Shown piece by piece: positions 43,762 through 52,394 of a stretch of 64,000 bases of DNA (positions are counted from its first letter, which is position 1; each line of letters starts with the position of its first letter). The DNA is taken from contig CAYNTO010000007.1 in the NCBI GenBank assembly GCA_964400355.1, positions 1 through 64,000 of the forward strand. Reading direction: 5' to 3'. This DNA comes from JACKAL01 sp964400355 (GTDB lineage: Bacteria > Bdellovibrionota > Bdellovibrionia > Bdellovibrionales > JAGQZY01). The notes below the pieces were generated by a model that was given only the letters and a program-made list of their open reading frames with translations, was not told the DNA's origin and searched no databases. The position numbers and the translations under genes were made by a program.

Positions 43762-44627
43762 AACAGCAAAGCCAGGCAGTGCAAAACGGAAAACAACATC
43801 ATCAATAACGCCGAAAGGCCAAGCAGGCGATTGAGCGTGGCCTTATCCGTATGTGTCCACACTTCACGCACAATGATAAATCCCAATGGAGCTGCCAAAA
43901 AGACAAGAGTGAACCACGCTTTTTGGTATTTGATCCACCAATATAACGTGAGTGCAAATGTGCTTGCGATTAAAACGGAAATTTCGGCTTTGGCAAACGT
44001 GTCACCAAACCTCACCGCCAGAGTTTTCTTGCCAACCTTGATATCTGTGACGCTATCACGCAGATTATTTATAGCCAGGAGAACGGTGGCCAAAAAACCG
44101 ATCTGAACACCGAGAACCAACGACGACACAGTCACATCGCCGGTAAATAAATAATAACTGCCACTCACCGCGACCAATCCGAAGAACGCAATCACAAAGA
44201 TATCGCCTATACCGAGATAGGCCAACGGCACAGGCCCACCCGTGTAGCCATAGGCCAAGAATAACGAAAGCGCCCCTATAACAGCGAAAGGCCAGCCCCC
44301 CACCATCAAGAGCGGTACACCGGCAGCCACTGCAACGAGCACAAAGAACAGGGCGGTGGCGAACACTTGGCGTGGCGAAAGCAGTCCCGATTGTGTGACG
44401 CGCTTTGGACCAATACGCATTTCATCATCTGCGCCTTTTTTAAAGTCGATGAGATCGTTAAAAAGATTTGTCGCTATTTGAATCGCTAGCGCACACACCA
44501 ATGCCGCAAATACCAAGGAGTATTTAAGATGATCCTGCTCTGCCAATGCCAGGAACGCTGCCGCCACAATCGGTACCACTGCGGCAATCAGAGTTTTTGG
44601 CCGAAACGATAACAGATAGGCGTTCAC
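43758..44627 (-). CDS. menA: 1,4-Dihydroxy-2-naphthoate polyprenyltransferase
   Basis: 289-residue UbiA-superfamily integral membrane enzyme that prenylates DHNA to demethylmenaquinone. First Asp-rich motif NLFNDLIDFKKGADD, second NNLRDSVTDIKVGKKTLA. About eight hydrophobic segments. GTG start at 44627 with AAGGAG 5-6 nt before it. It follows menB by 9 bp. Confidence 0.95.
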   Translation of the reverse strand: MNAYLLSFRPKTLIAAVVPIVAAAFLALAEQDHLKYSLVFAALVCALAIQIATNLFNDLIDFKKGADDEMRIGPKRVTQSGLLSPRQVFATALFFVLVAVAAGVPLLMVGGWPFAVIGALSLFLAYGYTGGPVPLAYLGIGDIFVIAFFGLVAVSGSYYLFTGDVTVSSLVLGVQIGFLATVLLAINNLRDSVTDIKVGKKTLAVRFGDTFAKAEISVLIASTFALTLYWWIKYQKAWFTLVFLAAPLGFIIVREVWTHTDKATLNRLLGLSALLMMLFSVLHCLALLL

Positions 44628-44636
44628 GCAAACTCC

Positions 44637-45458
44637 TTACGGATATCGCGGAAATTTAGAGAAATCAGGTTTGCGCTTTTCAATGTAAGCATTTTTGCCT
44701 TCGGTGCCTTCTTCAGAGAGATAATAGAGTAGCGTCGCATTGCCGGCAAAATCGAGAAGCCCGATCTGGCCATCGCAATCGGCGTTCATCGCTGCCTTCA
44801 AAAAGCGTAACGCCATTGGTGAAAGTGCCAACATTTCGCGGCACCATTTCATGGTTTCCATTTCCAACTCGGCAAGGGGAACCACGGTATTGACTAAACC
44901 CATCTCCATAGCTTGATCCGCATTGTACTGACGACACAGGAACCAAATCTCGCGGGCTTTCTTTTGGCCGATGATGCGCGAGAGGTAACTGCTACCCAAG
45001 CCGCCATCGAACGAACCTACCTTGGGGCCCGTCTGACCAAAAATCGCATTGTCGGCTGCGATCGTAAGATCACACACCACGTGGAGTACATGCCCGCCGC
45101 CTATCGCATAGCCTGCGACCATCGCCACCACGGGCTTTGGCATACTGCGAATTTGTTTTTGCAGATCGAGAATGTTCAGGCGCGGGACGCCGTCGCTTCC
45201 CACATACCCACCTTCGCCGCGCACTTTTTGATCGCCACCGGAACAAAAGGCTTTGCCTCCTGCGCCAGTAAGGATGATCACACCGATGCTGGAATCGTCG
45301 CGCGCGATATCAAAAGCTTCTTTGAGTTCAATCGTCGTTTTTGGGCGAAAGGCATTGTGGACTTCGGGGCGATTGATTGTGACCTTACAGACGCCGTCTT
45401 CTGTTTTTTCAAAAAGGATGTCTTCATACTCTTTTATTTTGATCCAATTTTCTGTCAC
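44637..45458 (-). CDS. menB: 1,4-Dihydroxy-2-naphthoyl-CoA synthase
   Basis: 273-residue crotonase-family enzyme that closes the second ring of naphthoate. Key blocks: GGKAFCSGGDQKVRGEGGY, AMVAGYAIGGGHVLHVVCDLTIAA, GQTGPKVGSFDGGLGSSYL, and the C-terminal EGKNAYIEKRKPDF. The GTG at 45458 is preferred over the one at 45470 because GGAGG lies 5 nt before it. It is the first gene of menB-A-C-E. Confidence 0.95.
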   Translation of the reverse strand: MTENWIKIKEYEDILFEKTEDGVCKVTINRPEVHNAFRPKTTIELKEAFDIARDDSSIGVIILTGAGGKAFCSGGDQKVRGEGGYVGSDGVPRLNILDLQKQIRSMPKPVVAMVAGYAIGGGHVLHVVCDLTIAADNAIFGQTGPKVGSFDGGLGSSYLSRIIGQKKAREIWFLCRQYNADQAMEMGLVNTVVPLAELEMETMKWCREMLALSPMALRFLKAAMNADCDGQIGLLDFAGNATLLYYLSEEGTEGKNAYIEKRKPDFSKFPRYP

Positions 45459-45533
45459 CGCGACCTCCACGTTAGGGTTCGATGAGGTTGTATATTCTAT
45501 GAGCTACTTTGGGCAGCTATGCGCCCCGCAGAA

Positions 45534-45566
45534 ACAAAAAAACGCGTATTTCTGAGAAATACGCGT
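45534..45566 (-). terminator. Intrinsic terminator of the 45615-46025 gene
   Basis: Perfect 12-bp stem (ACGCGTATTTCT / AGAAATACGCGT, centre at 45554) whose minus-strand copy runs into TTTTTTGTTT. It isolates the small secreted-protein gene from menB. Confidence 0.9.
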
Positions 45567-45614
45567 CTGAAGTAGGTTCAAGAGGAGATGGGTCGAGCAG
45601 CTCCTCAGGTAGCT

Positions 45615-46025
45615 TTAGTTGTGGTTTACGTCTTCTGGAAGGATCTCATAAGATACGTCCGTACCAACGAAGTTCAAAGTCATAGGGGGGAATACCATTG
45701 GCAATGAAAGAGTTTCAACAGTTGCTCCAGGCACCACCGCAATGCATGTCATCTTGGTATCGATCTTTTCTACCGCAGTCACATCAACAACATTGGATTT
45801 TTCGTCCACTGCGTATTCCATCGTGATCTCGGAGCAGGCACTTGAAGGTTGAAAACTCAAAGTGATCACTGTGCCATCTGTGATGCACATAGCGTTTGCT
45901 GGACAGAGTGCTGTTACAGAAACGATTTCGGCCGCGATAGGGCTAAACATAATGTTTTCGCGGGTTCCGGCGTTGGCTGTGGTTGTTACAAGAAGGGCTG
46001 TAAAGATGGCGATGACTGTTTTCAT
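45615..46025 (-). CDS. Small secreted protein, unknown function
   Basis: 136 residues with a signal peptide ending TTANAGT (about residue 19). The ATG at 46025 has GGGAG 5 nt before it; a TTG 12 nt upstream is unlikely. Beta-rich, four cysteines (TALCPANAMC, SSACSE, MTCIAV). The leader GGGAGAATC-ATG resembles that of the 41292-41639 gene, but the mature proteins are not clearly related. Monocistronic, with a strong terminator. Confidence 0.72.
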   Translation of the reverse strand: MKTVIAIFTALLVTTTANAGTRENIMFSPIAAEIVSVTALCPANAMCITDGTVITLSFQPSSACSEITMEYAVDEKSNVVDVTAVEKIDTKMTCIAVVPGATVETLSLPMVFPPMTLNFVGTDVSYEILPEDVNHN

Positions 46026-46142
46026 GGATTCTCCCAAAAGTTTAAAATTTAAATTCGTTTATGTTTTGGTTATACGCCCATGTGCGCCCCATTTGAAATT
46101 ATTTGAATCCAACTCAACTCATCAGTTTTACTGATCAGATTG

Positions 46143-46871
46143 TTACGATTTCATCAAATTTCTGTAAAATGTACTGATGGTCTGGGTGATCGCGTGTGCA
46201 GAGTTTACAAGTGGAAAGTGTCCGCCAGGAACACTTTGTGTTTGTAATTGCGGGCGCTGAGTTTTCCATTTTTTTACAAATACTGAGTACTTAGGGTCGT
46301 CACTTCCGTAAAGGAATAAAAGTTTATTCACAGGCAATGTGCGCTCCATGAGCTTTGCGCTTTGAATTCCCAGCGAACACCCCACAACCACATCCGCCAA
46401 GTGTTGACGCGAGTAGTTTTTTTCGAGGCGCAAGATGCGCGAAGAATCGTTGGCAAATACGGGTTGGGCCTCCCAATCGGCCATAATGTCTTCCCACATG
46501 TCGCTCATAAACCTCTCGGCCCAACGGTTATCGACCTGAAGGCGCTCCACTTTTTCTTGGTCCGATTCTAAGCCAAAATGACTCGAAATTAGAATAAGCG
46601 CTTTCGCGCGCGCCACGGCTGCGGCAGAAAGATGAAGGAGTATACGTCCACCCAAGGAGTATCCCACCACTACTGAAGTGTTCGTGACGTGTTTTTCTAT
46701 ATGGAGAGCCAGTGAATCCAAAGTGCTCGCGCCATCACTCACCTCCCAAAGATTGATGAGATGAATTTCCCCATTAAAGTGCTCTCGCCAGTGCATCACG
46801 ACGGCGTTCCAGTCGGTGGGCAATCCGAGAAAGCCGTGGACCAACACCAAATCAGCGGAAGAGTTTGTCAT
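46143..46871 (-). CDS. menH: Alpha/beta-hydrolase, SHCHC synthase
   Basis: 242 residues. MenH removes pyruvate from SEPHCHC. LVLVHGFLGLPTDW is the oxyanion strand, VVGYSLGGRI the nucleophile elbow, LLFLYGSDDPKY the acid, and VPGGHFPLVN the His. The ATG at 46871 overlaps menD by 20 nt. The context between menF/menD and the rest of the pathway supports MenH over a general esterase. Confidence 0.88.
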   Translation of the reverse strand: MTNSSADLVLVHGFLGLPTDWNAVVMHWREHFNGEIHLINLWEVSDGASTLDSLALHIEKHVTNTSVVVGYSLGGRILLHLSAAAVARAKALILISSHFGLESDQEKVERLQVDNRWAERFMSDMWEDIMADWEAQPVFANDSSRILRLEKNYSRQHLADVVVGCSLGIQSAKLMERTLPVNKLLFLYGSDDPKYSVFVKKWKTQRPQLQTQSVPGGHFPLVNSAHAITQTISTFYRNLMKS

Positions 46872-48411
46872 GGTCGCTCCAAAACTTTTCGGTCTGATCC
46901 GCATCCGGCACAATCTCAAATACTCCCGTAGCGCCAATTGGCTCAGTGGATTTCAAAGACATATAGGGAATACCCCACATTGTAGCCAATCCCTCAAAGT
47001 GAACCTGGTGGGAATTGTAAAAAGATTTTTTATTAAAAAGACGTTCGAAAATGCGGCCCCCGTTGTTGTTGATCACAAACAGGCGCAGAGATTGGACTTG
47101 GTCTTTAAACCACAATCCAGTGGCGTCATAAAGTGCCGTCAAATCACCGACAATGATCGACAGATTGTCATCAAGAGTGGCCATTCCAATCGCAGAGGCA
47201 ATCTGCCCATCGATGCCGTTGGCTCCGCGGTTCACACCCGTGTGTCGGGTGGAGTGATAACTGGCAAAGACATCCCACTGGCGAATAGGAAGACTATTAC
47301 CGATATAGACTCGCTCCTCCGGCGCCATTTGCTGGGACAATCGATGCACCCATGCCGGCTCACTCTCAGGATATTTTTTGAGTAGAGTGAGCTGATCTTC
47401 GAAAATTGCACCGTCGTCTAAAAGAAGTTGTTCCCGCAAAGATTCGTCCACGACCACATCGAAAGGGCCAACAGCCAGTTGTGAAAGATCGGCATGGAAA
47501 AGTTCGCCACGCGCCAAGCCCGCAAACGGCCGCGAGGAAAGCGAAACCACAGGCACATTTGAGTTTTCCAACTCGCGCCACAGCTTGAGTGTGGGTACAC
47601 CTCCGATGCGCAACACACCACTCCACCTGTTTTGCCGGAGCATCTTGGACACATACTTTTCCCCTGAACGCAGTTGGCCCGGCACGTTCGATTCGCGCAA
47701 GCCCGACGCCGCCTCGATGTATTGAACGCCCGGCCACGTCTTGCAAAGAGTGTGAACCGCAGCCACCTCACTCGTATGCAATGGACCGACAATCAGGAGT
47801 GGCACACCCGGATTTTGACAGAGAGAATCTACCGCGTTCAGAAATTCTTTTTTAGACACTGATGGTGCACGAGTTTTGCTTGGGCGCGACAAAGTCTCCC
47901 AAGGCGCTATCGCGCCGTCGATCAGCGGCTCCTCAAAAGAGATATTTATATGCAATGGTTTTTGCTGATTCCAACTGGGACTCACCCAGGATTCGTTCCA
48001 ATTCAAATCCACACACTTTTCCACATAGCCGCCAAAAATATTTAGCTGATCAATGACTTGCGGTGAACCGGTGCCGCGTAGGTGTTGCGGGCGGTCTGCA
48101 GTAATGAGTATCAAAGGTGTGCCGGTATAGTGCGCCTCTACCACGCTCGGGAGCAGTTCCGCAGCCGCCGTTCCCGATGTGGTGATAACTACTGCTGGTC
48201 TCTGCTGAGAGTATGATCTACCAAAAGCAAAAAAGCCCGCCGCGCGCTCATCAAACGCAGATGTCACGCGAAAAGAGTTGGTGCCCTCAAGCGCAACCAC
48301 AAACGGCGCATTGCGACCACCGGGGCATATACAGATGTCCGAAACCCCAAGGCTTTCGCACCACTGCAAAATCTGTTGTGCGCGCAATATATTGTTCACT
48401 CTTCCATCCAT
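46852..48411 (-). CDS. menD: SEPHCHC synthase (2-oxoglutarate decarboxylase, thiamine-PP)
   Basis: 519 residues. Adds succinic semialdehyde-ThDP to isochorismate. Blocks: CICPGGRNAPFV (usual SPGSRNTP), SGTAAAELLPSVVEAHYTG, ITADRPQHLRGTGSPQVIDQ, NRGANGIDGQIASAIG (ThDP region), and GDLTALYDATGL. The ATG at 48411 overlaps the end of menF by 16 nt; a GTG at 48399 (as GTGA) is an alternative. Confidence 0.94.
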   Translation of the reverse strand: MDGRVNNILRAQQILQWCESLGVSDICICPGGRNAPFVVALEGTNSFRVTSAFDERAAGFFAFGRSYSQQRPAVVITTSGTAAAELLPSVVEAHYTGTPLILITADRPQHLRGTGSPQVIDQLNIFGGYVEKCVDLNWNESWVSPSWNQQKPLHINISFEEPLIDGAIAPWETLSRPSKTRAPSVSKKEFLNAVDSLCQNPGVPLLIVGPLHTSEVAAVHTLCKTWPGVQYIEAASGLRESNVPGQLRSGEKYVSKMLRQNRWSGVLRIGGVPTLKLWRELENSNVPVVSLSSRPFAGLARGELFHADLSQLAVGPFDVVVDESLREQLLLDDGAIFEDQLTLLKKYPESEPAWVHRLSQQMAPEERVYIGNSLPIRQWDVFASYHSTRHTGVNRGANGIDGQIASAIGMATLDDNLSIIVGDLTALYDATGLWFKDQVQSLRLFVINNNGGRIFERLFNKKSFYNSHQVHFEGLATMWGIPYMSLKSTEPIGATGVFEIVPDADQTEKFWSDHDKLFR

Positions 48412-49415
48412 CCAAAGCGTTCTTTCACCGAGCGAATTTTTAAAAGCAGCTCTTGCCACTCTTCCTCGACATCGCTGCCTTTAACTACTCCACATCCACA
48501 GCGAATGTAATAATAATCTTCGTCCCAAGCCAACTGGCGAATACCAACAAGTGCGGTGAAAGAATCTGCGCTCTCGGCAACTCCAAAAGGTGCACCAAAA
48601 AATCCATACCCTTTGCGCCACTGATTAAGACGGGATATTTGTGCACGTGGTGAAGCTCCGAGTGCGGGCGTGGGATGAAGCGCCCTTACCAGTGCAGAGA
48701 CATCCAAATTGGAATCGAGGTCGGCAGTGATGGGGGTGCAGAGATGAGACAGAGTGGAAAGATCCAGCGTGGTTGTGGGTGCGACGTGCACAGTGCCAAA
48801 TGTTTGGAGGACATCTTGGATATCGTCGATCACCCATTGATGCTCCTCTCTGTTCTTTGCAGAACTGAGAACATCACTCGCACTTTCGAGTGCACTAGTG
48901 CCCGCGAGCGCCATAGTCTCAACATGTTTGCCTTTGCGTTGGAAGAGCACTTCTGGCGTAAAACCGATAAACCCTGCGCCCTCTGACCATTGCCCATAGA
49001 GATGTGTATTGGCGGGTATTTCACCGAGAGCCTTTTTTAGGAATACGTGTGGAGCGTAAGTGCGTGGTGCGCGTGTCTCGGTGGCCAGAACAATTTTTTT
49101 AAGTGAGCCGTCGCGAAAACCTTTTTGTGCCAATTCGAAATGCTCTACAAACTGCGAGTAGTTGGGCGCTTCCCACTGCAAATTTTGCGGCGGAGATGTC
49201 TCTAAAATTTGCGGTGGTACGTGAGCGTGATGAGAATACCGAGTCCACGGCTGAGAGTGGTTCAGAAAGAAATCGTTGGAGTAAATCGACGGATAGCCTG
49301 TAGGTGCGTTGGACTGCGCAGCATCTCCCCAGAAAACGTGCAGATGATCTTTAAAACCATATACGGCACCCCGTTCAATCCAGGCGGAGAAATTTATGGG
49401 GTTGGCCGTTGTCAT
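48396..49415 (-). CDS. menF: Isochorismate synthase
   Basis: 339 residues, chorismate-utilising family. Converts chorismate to isochorismate with Mg. Characteristic are LKKIVLATET, GAGFIGFTPEVLFQRKG, MALAGTS, NREEHQWVIDDI, LHPTPALGASPR, GFFGAPFG and the C-terminal IRCGCGVVKGSD. First gene of menF-menD-menH, divergent from the DAHP synthase gene. Confidence 0.95.
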   Translation of the reverse strand: MTTANPINFSAWIERGAVYGFKDHLHVFWGDAAQSNAPTGYPSIYSNDFFLNHSQPWTRYSHHAHVPPQILETSPPQNLQWEAPNYSQFVEHFELAQKGFRDGSLKKIVLATETRAPRTYAPHVFLKKALGEIPANTHLYGQWSEGAGFIGFTPEVLFQRKGKHVETMALAGTSALESASDVLSSAKNREEHQWVIDDIQDVLQTFGTVHVAPTTTLDLSTLSHLCTPITADLDSNLDVSALVRALHPTPALGASPRAQISRLNQWRKGYGFFGAPFGVAESADSFTALVGIRQLAWDEDYYYIRCGCGVVKGSDVEEEWQELLLKIRSVKERFGWMEE

Positions 49416-49531
49416 GCCTCTTCATACTGCGAGTGCGGATGTTCGCCAATGACACATCGAATTATCAGCGCGGTCTAGACGCCAATTAAACACTTACAAG
49501 CTCTTAATTTTCTGCTAGAAACTAGTGCACT

Positions 49532-50338
49532 ATGCAATCGGACGCAAAAGCACCCAAATTCTCGATCGGTAGACTCTCTCTGGAACCCAAAAAGTTTTAT
49601 GTGATCGCCGGCCCTTGTTCCATTGAATCTCCCGCCCAATTCGAGGAAACCGCAGGCTTTGTGAAAGAACATGGCGCCAGTATTCTTCGCGGCGGTATTT
49701 ATAAAATGCGTACAAATCCCAATAGTTTTCAAGGCGTGGGTGCCGAAGCACTATCGTGGGTGAGCGAAATCAAAAATAAAATGGCGATGCCGCTGATTTC
49801 GGAGGTGACTGACCCTCGCCAGATCGCCGCTTTCGATCAATACGTCGATGGTTTCCAAGTGGGAAGCCGCAATATGTACAACTATGAACTCTTAAAAGAA
49901 TTGGGCGCTTTGAATAAACCCGTGCTTCTCAAACGCGGATTCTCAGCGCTTCTCGACGAGTGGTTGAATGCCGCCAAGTACATTATCAATGGCGGAAACA
50001 GCAACATCCTTTTATGTGAACGCGGCATTCGCACTTTCGAAACAAAAATGCGCAACACGCTCGACCTGGCATCTGTCGCATATTTAAAGCTGAACTCCCC
50101 CTACCCTGTGATTGTTGATCCTTCACACGGCACTGGGGCACGCGATCTGATCACACCTATGGCGTGCGCAGCCGTGGCTGCAGGTGCAGATGGCATTATG
50201 GTAGAAGTGCATCCCCGACCGGACCAAGCCCTCTCCGATGGCTTCCAGGCTCTCAACTTTGATAACTTTAAAACATTAATGGCGCAGATCAAACCGTTTG
50301 TAGAAGCTGCCGGGAAAACATTGGTGACCCATGTATAA
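49532..50338 (+). CDS. aroF: 3-deoxy-7-phosphoheptulonate (DAHP) synthase, type I-beta
   Basis: 268 residues. First shikimate step: PEP plus erythrose-4-phosphate. Blocks are VIAGPCSIESPAQFEE, LRGGIYKMRTNPNSFQG, ISEVTDP, FQVGSRNMYNYELLK, KPVLLKRGFSA, LLCERGIRTFE, VDPSHGTGARDLI and GIMVEVHP. No ACT or chorismate-mutase regulatory domain is fused. KDO-8-P synthase is the close alternative but the LLCERGIRTFE and RTNPNSFQG blocks favour DAHP synthase. It overlaps menG by 8 nt. Confidence 0.93.
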   Translation: MQSDAKAPKFSIGRLSLEPKKFYVIAGPCSIESPAQFEETAGFVKEHGASILRGGIYKMRTNPNSFQGVGAEALSWVSEIKNKMAMPLISEVTDPRQIAAFDQYVDGFQVGSRNMYNYELLKELGALNKPVLLKRGFSALLDEWLNAAKYIINGGNSNILLCERGIRTFETKMRNTLDLASVAYLKLNSPYPVIVDPSHGTGARDLITPMACAAVAAGADGIMVEVHPRPDQALSDGFQALNFDNFKTLMAQIKPFVEAAGKTLVTHV

Positions 50339-51032
50339 AGAGCCACAAGCAGCCACGATAAAGCAAATGTTCTCTGAAATTGCGCCGAGCTACGATAAAG
50401 CCAACTCCGTTTTATCTTTTGGCATTCACCATTTGTGGAAACAAAAAGTGGTTTCTTTAAGTGGTGCCAAGCCCGGCGATAAAGTTCTCGATTGCGCCAC
50501 GGGTACTGGTGACCTCGCCCTGCTATTTAAAGAAAAAGTAGGAACCTCTGGTTGCGTCACGGCCACCGATTTTTGTGCGGATATTCTGGCGTTCGGTCCC
50601 GATAAAGCAAAAAAGAAAAACCTCGATATAAAATTCGAAACCGCCGACGTGACCCAACTGCAGTATGCCGATAAATCATTTGATATCAGCAGTATTTCCT
50701 TTGGCATTCGCAATGTGGAGAATCTCGATAAGGCTCTCTCCGAGCTTGCTCGCGTGACTCGCAATAAGGTCATGATCATGGAATTTGGCCAAGTCAAAGC
50801 GCCCCTCTTCGGCCCTGCGTACAATTTCTACTCCAATACCATTTTACCCAAGCTTGGTGGGCTTATATCAGGAAACCCCGCAGCGTATTCCTACCTCAAT
50901 TCATCCGCGAAAACCTTTCCATCTGGTGAGGAATTTGTATCGCGTGCTCTTAAAACGGGCGCATATTCAAGCATGACGTACCGTAGGCTTTCCTTTGGGA
51001 TTGCCTACATATATGTGGGCAATCCTAAGTAA
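50331..51032 (+). CDS. menG: Demethylmenaquinone methyltransferase (UbiE/MenG)
   Basis: 233-residue SAM methyltransferase that completes menaquinone. MFSEIAPSYDKANSVLSFGIHHLWKQ, the SAM loop LDCATGTGDLALLF, FDISSISFGIRN and IMEFGQVKAPLFGPAYNFYSN are typical. It overlaps the DAHP synthase stop by 8 nt, so the first shikimate and last menaquinone steps are co-translated. A long hairpin begins directly after the stop. Confidence 0.95.
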   Translation: MYKEPQAATIKQMFSEIAPSYDKANSVLSFGIHHLWKQKVVSLSGAKPGDKVLDCATGTGDLALLFKEKVGTSGCVTATDFCADILAFGPDKAKKKNLDIKFETADVTQLQYADKSFDISSISFGIRNVENLDKALSELARVTRNKVMIMEFGQVKAPLFGPAYNFYSNTILPKLGGLISGNPAAYSYLNSSAKTFPSGEEFVSRALKTGAYSSMTYRRLSFGIAYIYVGNPK

Positions 51033-51152
51033 GGAACCGCTCCGCATCGCCGAAGTCTTCGTTGCTCGGCCGCGCCGCCTGTGCGGCGTACAGTCGTACG
51101 CCTGCGCGCAATCCTCGGTCGCGCCTTGACTTCGACGATGCTAAACGTTTCC
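51033..51152. repeat. Long imperfect hairpin with GC-rich core after menG
   Basis: Arms 51033-51057 and 51128-51152 pair at 20 of 25 positions (the inner GCATCG-CGAAGTC part 13 of 14). The 70-nt core is GC-rich and holds small hairpins (GCCGC-CTGT-GCGGC, GTAC-AGTC-GTAC) and a 12-nt direct repeat CTCGGYCGCGCC at 51065-51076 and 51114-51125. The core is unlike that of the elements at 34.8-35.2 kb but the layout is similar. It may act as a terminator or processing structure. Confidence 0.6.
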
Positions 51153-51198
51153 CTATTAGTGCACAGTCACTCTAAGAACGTTATGAGGAGCATATATT

Positions 51199-52008
51199 AT
51201 GTTTCGTAGAATTTTTCTTATTTTAAGTCCGCTTTTATTTTTAACCTCTACTTCCTGTTCGAATTATTTCACGCGCAAAGGGTGCGAAAAAGTAAATTGG
51301 TTTCAGCATGCGCACGATGTGGCCATGCGTGGACAACGGCTTGAGGAGGACGATCGCCTCAAACAGTGTGAACGTGCCGAGACCGATATCAATTCGGCAG
51401 AGCTGGATCGCGGGTTTAAACTGGGAATGGAGAACTACTGTAAACCAGATACGGCGCACGCCAAGGGTGTGGCTGGCGACGGATACAACTATGATTTTTG
51501 CGATTCCAACATGACGAACAAACTGCGCGCGCGCCATGTGGAGGGCATTCGCAAGTTCTGCCAACCTGATTTTGGTTACACTTTTGCAAGTAAAGGCGGT
51601 GTGTACAAAGAACAGTGCCCAAAAGATATGGCCGCGGCCTACTTACCGAAATATAAAAAAGGACGTCAGGTTTATTTGCGCAACAAGATTGCCAGCAACG
51701 AGGCCGCGGTGGCTGGCATTGACAATGAGATTCGCAATGATCAAAGCAAGGCGACGCAAATCACATACATGATGGCGTCTTTGCCTAAAACATCGGTGAT
51801 GTCGAAAACAAAAAAATACGATGAGCACACAAAAACCTATAAAGAGGAAACATCGGTGACCGAAGATCCTGAGATTCGCCGTCGCCGCGAGGATCTCGAA
51901 TACCAACTGCGCCAGGTCAATGGCGAGATCAGCGAAAAGCAAGGCCAACAACGGCAACTGCGAGACGAGGTGCACACCATGCGCAGCGAGCTTGAAGGCT
52001 TAAATTAG
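51199..52008 (+). CDS. DUF2799-type lipoprotein with C-terminal coiled coil
   Basis: 269 residues. GAGGAG before the ATG; signal with a lipobox-like TSC (Cys20). The repeated pattern of GFKLGMENYCKPD, AKGVAGDGYNYDFC and KFCQPDFGYTFASKGGVYKEQC fits DUF2799 (paired G...Y...C units). The last 110 residues are charged and helical (ASNEAAVAGIDNEIRN, LEYQLRQVNGEISEKQ), likely a coiled coil. Envelope protein of unknown role. Its stop overlaps the DUF962 GTG by one base. Confidence 0.8.
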   Translation: MFRRIFLILSPLLFLTSTSCSNYFTRKGCEKVNWFQHAHDVAMRGQRLEEDDRLKQCERAETDINSAELDRGFKLGMENYCKPDTAHAKGVAGDGYNYDFCDSNMTNKLRARHVEGIRKFCQPDFGYTFASKGGVYKEQCPKDMAAAYLPKYKKGRQVYLRNKIASNEAAVAGIDNEIRNDQSKATQITYMMASLPKTSVMSKTKKYDEHTKTYKEETSVTEDPEIRRRREDLEYQLRQVNGEISEKQGQQRQLRDEVHTMRSELEGLN

Positions 52009-52319
52009 TGGAGAGACTGGCCACGTTCGATGAGTTTTGGCCCTTCTATCTGTCTCAGCATAAAAATGCTTCGAGCCGCGCACTGCACGTTTTTGGCACG
52101 GGATTGGTGATTGCGGTATTCTTAGGGGCGTTGATTTCCGGCCGGTATGCCATGCTGTTTTTACTCCCCGTTATTGGCTATCTCCCGGCCTGGATTGGTC
52201 ACTACGTCTTTGAAAAAAATCGCCCGGCCACATTTCAATACCCTTTGTGGTCTTTGCGCGCCGATTTCAAAATGTTCTTTTTGTTTGTAACAGGAAAACT
52301 TTCCCACCACCTTCGATAA
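52008..52319 (+). CDS. DUF962 / Mpo1-like membrane protein
   Basis: 103 residues. GTG start within TAGTG, coupled to the upstream stop. FYLSQHKNASSRALHVFGT and IGHYVFEKNRPATFQYPLWSLRADFKMF are the family hallmarks, with two hydrophobic segments between. The yeast relative Mpo1 is an Fe-dependent dioxygenase of fatty-acid alpha-oxidation; the conserved histidines (QHKN, ALHVFG, IGHYVFEKN) are kept. The bacterial role is not established. Confidence 0.9.
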   Translation: MERLATFDEFWPFYLSQHKNASSRALHVFGTGLVIAVFLGALISGRYAMLFLLPVIGYLPAWIGHYVFEKNRPATFQYPLWSLRADFKMFFLFVTGKLSHHLR

Positions 52320-52394
52320 GAGGTAGCCCAACACCGGGCGCGGTGACTTCTAAGCACAAGCGTACTAAAAATTTTCTCTATTAAAGGGGTATAC

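Noticed and set aside
47366..47862. Several long open frames antisense or shifted inside menD
   Set aside because: They are codon-bias shadows of menD with no ribosome-binding sites or recognisable domains.
49532..50338. KDO-8-phosphate synthase (kdsA)
   Set aside because: Same superfamily, but the RTNPNSFQG, LLCERGIRTFE and DPSHGTG blocks fit type I-beta DAHP synthase better.
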